10,639 nt of DNA, from NCBI GenBank assembly GCA_023262195.1, contig JALRDM010000229.1, positions 1 through 10,639 on the forward strand, in the 5' to 3' direction. Both the position numbers and the translations under genes were made by a program. The notes beneath the pieces were generated by a model. It saw nothing but the letters and a program-made list of their open reading frames with translations. It made no database searches and was not told where the DNA came from. Below, piece after piece: positions 5,336 through 10,639 of this stretch (its first letter is position 1; each line of letters starts with the position of its first letter). This stretch comes from Salibacteraceae bacterium (GTDB taxonomy: Bacteria > Bacteroidota > Bacteroidia > Flavobacteriales_G > Salibacteraceae).

Positions 5336-6853
5336 TCAGATGGTTTTTTTTAAGGATATTCTAAAAGTAGTGCCCTTGCCGATTTCTGATTTAAGCACAT
5401 AAATTTTCCCCTTGTGGTATTCTTTAATGATGCGCTTGCTGAGCGAAAGACCAAGACCCCACCCTCGTTTTTTTGATGTGTACCCTGGTTGAAAAACAGA
5501 TTTAAATTGACTTTGAGGGATTCCTTTTCCCGTATCAGAGATGTCAATATAGACTCGGTCTGATTGTTCTTCCACACTAACGGTAATGGTGCCTTTGCCT
5601 TCCATTGCATCCAATGCATTTTTGATCAAGTTTTCAATAACCCATTCAAACAAGGATCGGCTTAAAACCAATTGAATCGAGCTTGGAAGAATTTTTTCAA
5701 ACTTGACTGGCTCTCCCGTACGAGCATCAAAATAAGTGATGGCTTCCTCTATGATATTGATGAGCTCAGATTTTTCAAGTTTTGGCTGAGATCCAATCTT
5801 ACTGAAGCGATCGGTCACCACATTTAGCCTATCTACATCTTTAGACAGCTCTTTTGCGATATGTTCTGTTTTGGGGTCTTCTTTGAGCAATTCAATCCAT
5901 CCTATCATGCTTGAGAGTGGTGTACCGAGTTGGTGTGCTGTTTCTTTGCTCATACCCACCCATACTTGATTTTGCTCAGCCTTGCGTGCGGTGCTAAATA
6001 GAAGGTATGCAATGATCACAAAAAGCCCAATCACGCCTAGCTGGGCAAGAGGATAATACTTTAATTGAGTCAACAAAAAAGAATCTTCGAAATACACCAT
6101 GGCTGCTTTGCCATCAATCTCAATATCTATAGGGTCGTGCTGCGCGGCCATAGCCGTTAAACGAGTTTCCAGCAGGCGCTTACTTTTTAGGATGTTGGTA
6201 TCGATATTACCAGCTTCAATTACTGTTCTGGAAGTAGAATCAAGTAGAATGAGCGGGCTGGATGCTGCGTTTAAAATAAGGTCTGAAATGAAGGATTGTT
6301 GGAGGTCTTCGAACGTCTGTTTCAACTCACTAAAAAGCCTTGAATCCTTGTAGTAGAGAAACACCTTACTGTTTCCGTAGTAAATGATCTCTATAGGATC
6401 ATATTGACTTGCCATGATTTTTAATTCATGTGCGAGTACTTGCCCTTCGTTAGCACCGGCTGGAATTTGAACATTTCGGTGAGAAGTAATTGTACCATTT
6501 TCATCAGTTAGAATTACGGGCACAGTGGTGTTTTCATTTAGAACACTCAGCGCAAAGCTTACCTCCGTGATGTCAGGTCGCGCTAGGTATTTTGTGGCCT
6601 CCACATAGAGCTCCACTTTGTTACGCTCGCCAGCCTCAAGTTTCTCAAACAGTTGGCTCGTATAATGCACCAATGCTGACCTTCGCTGAACCGCGTCTGC
6701 CCATATTTGAACCTTTGAGCGTTCTTCTTCAGAGATTTTGTCAACCAGGGACTTTGTGTAAGCCAATGAGACTCCCACAATCACCAATGCTAATACAAAC
6801 AGTATCAGCTTCCATTGTTGTTTTTGCGAGTATATATTAAAACGTGGACTCAC
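5336..6853 (-). CDS. Two-transmembrane sensor histidine kinase with duplicated extracytoplasmic module
   Basis: The 505-residue protein is an inner-membrane sensor kinase. TM1 spans about residues 15-32, an extracytoplasmic domain 33-266, and TM2 267-286; no HAMP domain follows. The dimerisation/phosphoacceptor box is 'SKETAHQLGTPLSS' with H307, the HQxGTP variant common in Bacteroidota. The ATPase domain has an N-box with N408 and N412 ('ENLIKNALDAM'), G1 'DTGKGIP' from D440, an F-box around 'VFQPGYTS' and G2 'GWGLGLS' (464-470), so it should be catalytically active. The sensor region contains two copies of one module offset by 88 residues (about 98-178 and 190-265). The start is GTG 6853: a TAG lies immediately upstream in frame (6856-6854), so translation cannot begin earlier. 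It follows the AsmA gene by 40 bases. No response regulator is adjacent, so its partner must be elsewhere. Confidence 0.93.
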   Translation of the reverse strand: MSPRFNIYSQKQQWKLILFVLALVIVGVSLAYTKSLVDKISEEERSKVQIWADAVQRRSALVHYTSQLFEKLEAGERNKVELYVEATKYLARPDITEVSFALSVLNENTTVPVILTDENGTITSHRNVQIPAGANEGQVLAHELKIMASQYDPIEIIYYGNSKVFLYYKDSRLFSELKQTFEDLQQSFISDLILNAASSPLILLDSTSRTVIEAGNIDTNILKSKRLLETRLTAMAAQHDPIDIEIDGKAAMVYFEDSFLLTQLKYYPLAQLGVIGLFVIIAYLLFSTARKAEQNQVWVGMSKETAHQLGTPLSSMIGWIELLKEDPKTEHIAKELSKDVDRLNVVTDRFSKIGSQPKLEKSELINIIEEAITYFDARTGEPVKFEKILPSSIQLVLSRSLFEWVIENLIKNALDAMEGKGTITVSVEEQSDRVYIDISDTGKGIPQSQFKSVFQPGYTSKKRGWGLGLSLSKRIIKEYHKGKIYVLKSEIGKGTTFRISLKKTI

Positions 6854-6893
6854 CTATTGCTACGAAGATGCTCAATGATTATGAATTTGAATG

Positions 6894-9575
6894 TCAGAAG
6901 TCATCGTCATCAAACGCGCCTTCTTCAAGTTTCTTCTTGTTTGATTCGGTTTTTTTAATCAGCTTATTTAAAACCTTTTGATCCTTTGGCTTTAGTTCTG
7001 TTGGCTGTATCGTACCTTTTGGGAGGTTGCCGTCCGGATCGAAAACAATTTCTACCTCCTTTTTTTCAGGCTTGTTGTACACGGCAGTTGAATCGTTTTG
7101 AAAGGCATTAAACTCTTCTTTTAAGATGCCTTTGATCTCGTTTTTCTCCGAAATCATTTCATCCTTAATGGTTGATTTTACGTTGGTGCGTTCTAAATCA
7201 ATCTCAAAGTCATCAGTAGTTCCATACATGTGAAGAAACATTCTGGTTCTGCCTTTGTCGTCTCTCCGCACAAATTCATTGTAGGGCTCTTTTCTGTCTT
7301 CCAATTCCAGGAGCTCGCTCAATGCAAAATCAAGTGTGTAATCTATTTCATTATTAAAGGTATGACTACCCGAAACATTCAGATCTATGGCCGAAGACCG
7401 AATCTCCATATTGGGGATTTTGATTGTTTCATCTTTGATTGAAATTTCATTTTGTAACGTATCAAATTTTACGGTTTGCATGCGCTTTTTCAATTCATCC
7501 GTATCCACGAATAATCGCATCATGGGTTTTTTCTTAATGGCATCAGCTGCTGAGATCAATGGCGCGAATTCTATGAGTTCTCCATCAGTTATTTGTAAGT
7601 CGGCACTTGCCACGATTGATTTGGTGTCAATATTCATGGTAGAATCGCAAAACGCCTGAAAAATGACATCTGCATCTGCGTTGCCAGAGATATGTTCACT
7701 CGTTATAAATTTCTGCTCGAAATCGTTGAAGGTCACAAATAGGTCGGTGATATCAATATTGGATGATCTAAAATCAGTTTTAAGTCCAAATTGATTTTCA
7801 CCAAAAAGATAAACTCCAGCGCGTCCTTGAACTTGCCCACCCATACTCGAAAAGTGAAGAGACGATGCCTCGGCTTTAAATTGATTCATGGTAAGTACAC
7901 CGCTCACTTCCGTGGCTTTAAACTTTCCGTTGATGAATTCATCAGCCAAAATGTTGAGACTCCAACTAGCCCTTTGGGGAAATGCAATGACCGCCCTATC
8001 GGTGTTTTGATTAGGTGCTGTGTTAGGGAATAGTGCCTGCAAATCGAGCTTGCCAACCCGAATATCTCCAATAACATCAAGGCGTCCGTCATCGCTGAAA
8101 ACGTACTCAAGAAAGTGTTGGGCTGTGCCACTCAGCACCACAGAAGTTTGGTTTATAGAACCTGTATAGTCTAATATTTCTAGTGTGTTGTCAACGATCG
8201 AAAAGTTGGATGAGTCAATCATATAGGCTCGGTCATCGTCTTTGAGTTTGATGCGAGCCTTACTCACATTTACCACTCCACGAGCTTTGGCATTTAAGAA
8301 GTCTTGGGGTTTGGGGTTATTGATGTCTTCAACCGTAGTATTAATGTAGGCATCCACAGAAACCGAGCCTTTGGCGGAGTCGAGCATCTCGATTTGGAGC
8401 AACTTCGTTAAGGGATTTAAGTCGGCATTCAACTTAAGATTTCCTTCAATGGAAGGGCGGTCTAGGTTTACCAAACTGAATTTTGTCTCAAATGGCTGAC
8501 CATTGAGTTGACCGGTCAAATCTGCGAGAGAGATTTCTGTTGTAGCAGATCTACGATTGCTTCCATTATCTACAGATCCTGTGCCGTTGAGGTCGGTCAA
8601 TTGCCAGTTCGAACCCTTTTTTGTGATGCTTCCATTGAGTAATTGAAATTTGATTTGCATACGTGGGTTGTCCATTCTGCCAAAAGCCCCTTTAAGGGTG
8701 CAGTCGAAGGTGAGTTTGCCCCTGCTTGTATAGTCATCTAGTGTGGCGCGGCTTTCAAGTGGTAAGAGTGCGATAGACTTCACGATATCCAAGTCATTGC
8801 CTAGTATCCTTAGATCAATTCCATCATCTTCAAACTTTCCAGAAATATTGAAATCGAGGCTTTTGTCGATCAGTAGTTGACCCTTTCTGAAGGCATAAGT
8901 TTCCGTTGGAGTATTTATATCTAGATCACATACCACGGCAACGTCTCGGTTCTTTAAATAATTGACATCTTTCAGGATGAGGTTATCAACAAAACCTTCT
9001 CCATCCACGGCCATGGTGTAATCATCTTTTGAGAACGAACCTTTAAACCATAAGTCTTTTGCGAGTAATTGAATGTCTTGCCTACGAACATGGTTTTGAT
9101 ATCTAAATCGGCCGTTTTCAATGTGTACCCGATCAAGCTCTAAAAGGAAGCCAGAGGTGTCTTCGCTAGTTTTCCAAATATGGAAATTGTCATAGCCCTT
9201 TTCATCAATGAGGAGGTTTAGAAAACCATCCTTTGTTTCGATTTCATTGATGGAATATTTGCCATCAACCATGTCGAAAATGTTAAGATTCAAGTAGACT
9301 TTTCGGAAAAAGAACAAGGTGTCTGGCTCACCAATTTTCACAATGTTTTCTTCTGCCCAAACACTATCCCTCACCAGGGAGGCTGATGGAAATCGTTCGA
9401 GGAACGAAAAGTTGATATCTGAAATGTGCACGGGGGCATTCAACCGTTCATTGATGCGCTTCACGATATATTCTGTGACTGGAGCCTCGTATTTCTTGGC
9501 TAAGTAATATGCCCCAATCATGCCAACAATAGCAATAATGAATATCAGAGCAAACCACTTGAGAACCTTGAGCAT
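6894..9575 (-). CDS. AsmA-like membrane-anchored envelope protein
   Basis: AsmA-like proteins are large, beta-rich proteins anchored in the inner membrane and projecting into the periplasm. Several family members in proteobacteria are linked to phospholipid transport to the outer membrane, but the role in Bacteroidota is less clear. The 893-residue product has one N-terminal membrane anchor (about 6-26). Next comes the AsmA-type start 'HISDINFSFLERFPSASLVRDSVWAEE' in shortened form (FS..FP..S around 56-66), then long alternating beta-strand sequence. The C-terminal part (roughly 600-760) reads like the AsmA_2 region ('ADLQITDGELIEFAPLISAADAI'). The last 130 residues are charged and end in the acidic tail EEGAFDDDDF. 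The start is ATG 9575, immediately before the membrane anchor. The kinase gene follows after 40 bases; the upstream RluB-type gene is 107 bases away. Confidence 0.87.
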   Translation of the reverse strand: MLKVLKWFALIFIIAIVGMIGAYYLAKKYEAPVTEYIVKRINERLNAPVHISDINFSFLERFPSASLVRDSVWAEENIVKIGEPDTLFFFRKVYLNLNIFDMVDGKYSINEIETKDGFLNLLIDEKGYDNFHIWKTSEDTSGFLLELDRVHIENGRFRYQNHVRRQDIQLLAKDLWFKGSFSKDDYTMAVDGEGFVDNLILKDVNYLKNRDVAVVCDLDINTPTETYAFRKGQLLIDKSLDFNISGKFEDDGIDLRILGNDLDIVKSIALLPLESRATLDDYTSRGKLTFDCTLKGAFGRMDNPRMQIKFQLLNGSITKKGSNWQLTDLNGTGSVDNGSNRRSATTEISLADLTGQLNGQPFETKFSLVNLDRPSIEGNLKLNADLNPLTKLLQIEMLDSAKGSVSVDAYINTTVEDINNPKPQDFLNAKARGVVNVSKARIKLKDDDRAYMIDSSNFSIVDNTLEILDYTGSINQTSVVLSGTAQHFLEYVFSDDGRLDVIGDIRVGKLDLQALFPNTAPNQNTDRAVIAFPQRASWSLNILADEFINGKFKATEVSGVLTMNQFKAEASSLHFSSMGGQVQGRAGVYLFGENQFGLKTDFRSSNIDITDLFVTFNDFEQKFITSEHISGNADADVIFQAFCDSTMNIDTKSIVASADLQITDGELIEFAPLISAADAIKKKPMMRLFVDTDELKKRMQTVKFDTLQNEISIKDETIKIPNMEIRSSAIDLNVSGSHTFNNEIDYTLDFALSELLELEDRKEPYNEFVRRDDKGRTRMFLHMYGTTDDFEIDLERTNVKSTIKDEMISEKNEIKGILKEEFNAFQNDSTAVYNKPEKKEVEIVFDPDGNLPKGTIQPTELKPKDQKVLNKLIKKTESNKKKLEEGAFDDDDF

Positions 9576-9598
9576 AACGTAAAAACGATAAACCTTAC

Positions 9599-9656
9599 CG
9601 AATATTCGAAGCTACGACCAGCTCTTGGTCATAACACTTAAAAAATGGAATGTTAT
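9599..9656. repeat. Cluster of small inverted repeats between the rluB-like and AsmA genes
   Basis: The 107-base gap (9576-9682) holds three short dyads: the perfect 10-bp palindrome CGAATATTCG (9599-9608), GACCA/TGGTC with a 5-base loop (9616-9630), and ATAACA/TGTTAT with a 14-base loop (9631-9656). None is followed by a T-run on the minus strand, so none is a convincing terminator; they could be operator sites or RNA hairpins. No good TAnnTTTG element is visible on the minus strand. Each dyad alone could be chance. Confidence 0.3.
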
Positions 9657-9682
9657 AAACGCTTGGAGGCTAAAATGTGGCC

Positions 9683-10639
9683 CTAGAGCATCTTCAAATA
9701 GCTCACCTCTTTTTCTGTGAGGAATCTCCAGCGCCCACGTGGCAAACCTTTTTTGCTGAGGCCGGCAAAAGCAGCTCGATCCAAACGGGTGACTTCGTAG
9801 CCCATCGCTTGAAACATCCTGCGAACGATTCGGTTTTTACCGCTATGAATTTCAAGACCTATTTCGTTGCGCACAGACCCATCGCCAGCAAACAGTGCAG
9901 CATCAGCCTTGGCAATTCCATCCTCGAGTTCAATGCCGGTTTCCAATCTTTTTAAGTCAGCTATGGTCACGTTTTTATCAGTAATCACATGATATACTTT
10001 CCTGATTTCATGGCTTGGATGACTCAGTTTTTTGGCCATATCGCCATCGTTGGTAATGAGCAACAAACCAGTGGTGTTTCTGTCCAATCGACCAACAGGG
10101 TAGATGCGTTCCCTACATGCATTTTTGACCAATCCCATGACCGTGCTGCGACCGCGTTCATCGCTTAGAGTGGTGATGCAGTCTTTAGGTTTATTGAGGA
10201 GTACATAGCGCAACTTTTCGATGCTAACTTTTTCTCCTGCATACTTCACCACATCTTTAGGATTCACCTTTGTGCCCAGTGTGGTCACCACTTCACCGTT
10301 AATAGTAACAAGGCCTTGCTCGATGAATGTGTCTGCTTCCCTCCGTGAGCAGATTCCAGCCATTGACAAGTACTTATTCAGACGAATGAGATCATCGGGT
10401 GTGTTTCCTCGCTCTTTGAAGCCATCAAAGGGTTTATCATCTAAAAACTTCGCGTGAGATTTTTTTCGGTCATCACGCACAAATTGTTTTTTGGCATTTC
10501 CTCGATCCTTGAATGGACGTTCATCATCTTTTCTGAACTTTGAGAATGGCTTACCGTCTTTCTTCCCTTTGAAATTATCTTTTGATTTGAATTTGCTGGA
10601 ATCGCCTTTATCACTGCGCTTCGATTGACTTGCATCATC
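9683..10639 (-). CDS. rluB: RluB/RsuA-family pseudouridine synthase with basic N-terminal extension (partial, open at right edge)
   Basis: Enzymes of this family convert a specific uridine of 23S (RluB) or 16S (RsuA) rRNA to pseudouridine. In the 318 visible codons the catalytic core is clear. An S4 RNA-binding domain ('RLNKYLSMAGICSRREADTF', nt about 10385-10210) is followed by 'LNKPKDCITT' and the catalytic 'YPVGRLDRNTTGLLL' with the nucleophile Asp encoded at 10084-10082. 'GKNRIVRRMFQAMGYEV' and 'LPRGRWRFL' close the domain. Upstream of a GTG at 10480 the same frame stays open to the window edge. It encodes a hydrophilic, Lys/Arg/Asp-rich, apparently disordered region in which 'PFxxFxxR/D' units recur, typical of Bacteroidota RluB proteins. 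I therefore place the true start beyond 10639 and treat the GTG as internal. RluB is likelier than RsuA because of the architecture, but substrate is not proven. The AsmA gene lies 107 bases downstream. Confidence 0.9.
   Translation of the reverse strand, partial: DDASQSKRSDKGDSSKFKSKDNFKGKKDGKPFSKFRKDDERPFKDRGNAKKQFVRDDRKKSHAKFLDDKPFDGFKERGNTPDDLIRLNKYLSMAGICSRREADTFIEQGLVTINGEVVTTLGTKVNPKDVVKYAGEKVSIEKLRYVLLNKPKDCITTLSDERGRSTVMGLVKNACRERIYPVGRLDRNTTGLLLITNDGDMAKKLSHPSHEIRKVYHVITDKNVTIADLKRLETGIELEDGIAKADAALFAGDGSVRNEIGLEIHSGKNRIVRRMFQAMGYEVTRLDRAAFAGLSKKGLPRGRWRFLTEKEVSYLKML

Noticed and set aside
9607..9614. TAGCTTCG as a -7 element for the AsmA gene
   Set aside because: It has one mismatch to TAnnTTTG and no TTTG or TTG at the proper distance upstream.
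10441..10638. 65-codon minus-strand frame at the right edge
   Set aside because: It is out of frame with the RluB-type gene. The in-frame reading is open across the same bases and continues the basic extension.
1..10639. Mobile element, prophage, CRISPR, defence island or RNA gene
   Set aside because: All long frames are accounted for by housekeeping or envelope families. I saw no regularly spaced DNA repeats, integrase or transposase motifs, or tRNA-like cloverleaf.

Overview
The window is a stretch of ordinary core chromosome from a member of the Bacteroidota, probably Flavobacteriales or Cytophagales. The reasons are a DUF3078 outer-membrane protein (a family typical of this phylum), a large AsmA-like protein, a kinase with an HQLGTP H-box, RimP of the 'TSSGLGRPLK' type, near absence of Shine-Dalgarno sequences, a TAnnTTTG-type -7 element, and a GC content of roughly 40% by eye. 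No tRNA, rRNA, CRISPR array, insertion sequence or phage gene is visible.

Layout. Positions 1-1050 (minus strand) hold the translation/transcription operon rimP-nusA; nusA runs off the left edge. Between rimP and the next gene lie a promoter-like element, a 16-codon leader reading frame and an intrinsic terminator, stacked within about 75 bases. Positions 1131-2753 (minus) encode an exported protein made of about twenty MORN-type repeats. From a 131-base divergent gap, the plus strand carries an enoyl-CoA hydratase/isomerase-family enzyme (2885-3643) and a DUF3078 outer-membrane protein (3666-4637). The latter overlaps tail-to-tail with a minus-strand DUF2461 gene. From 10639 down to 4627 the minus strand reads as one train: an RluB-type pseudouridine synthase (open at the right edge), an AsmA-like membrane protein, a two-transmembrane sensor histidine kinase and the DUF2461 protein. 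The gaps are 107, 40 and 40 bases, so the last three are probably co-transcribed.

How the genes fit together. RimP matures the 30S subunit and NusA is a transcription elongation/termination factor. In Bacillus subtilis a NusA-dependent terminator in front of rimP autoregulates this operon. The hairpin directly before rimP here is a candidate for analogous control, and the leader frame crossing it ends in an ATGA overlap with the rimP start. The AsmA-like protein, the kinase and the DUF3078 protein all belong to the cell envelope, but nothing in the window proves a shared pathway. The kinase has no response regulator beside it.

I do not see a new defence, mobile or biosynthetic system. The points most worth checking are the rimP leader, the tandemly duplicated sensor module of the kinase, the enoyl-CoA hydratase homologue that lacks one catalytic glutamate, and the RluB gene whose N-terminus continues past the window edge.
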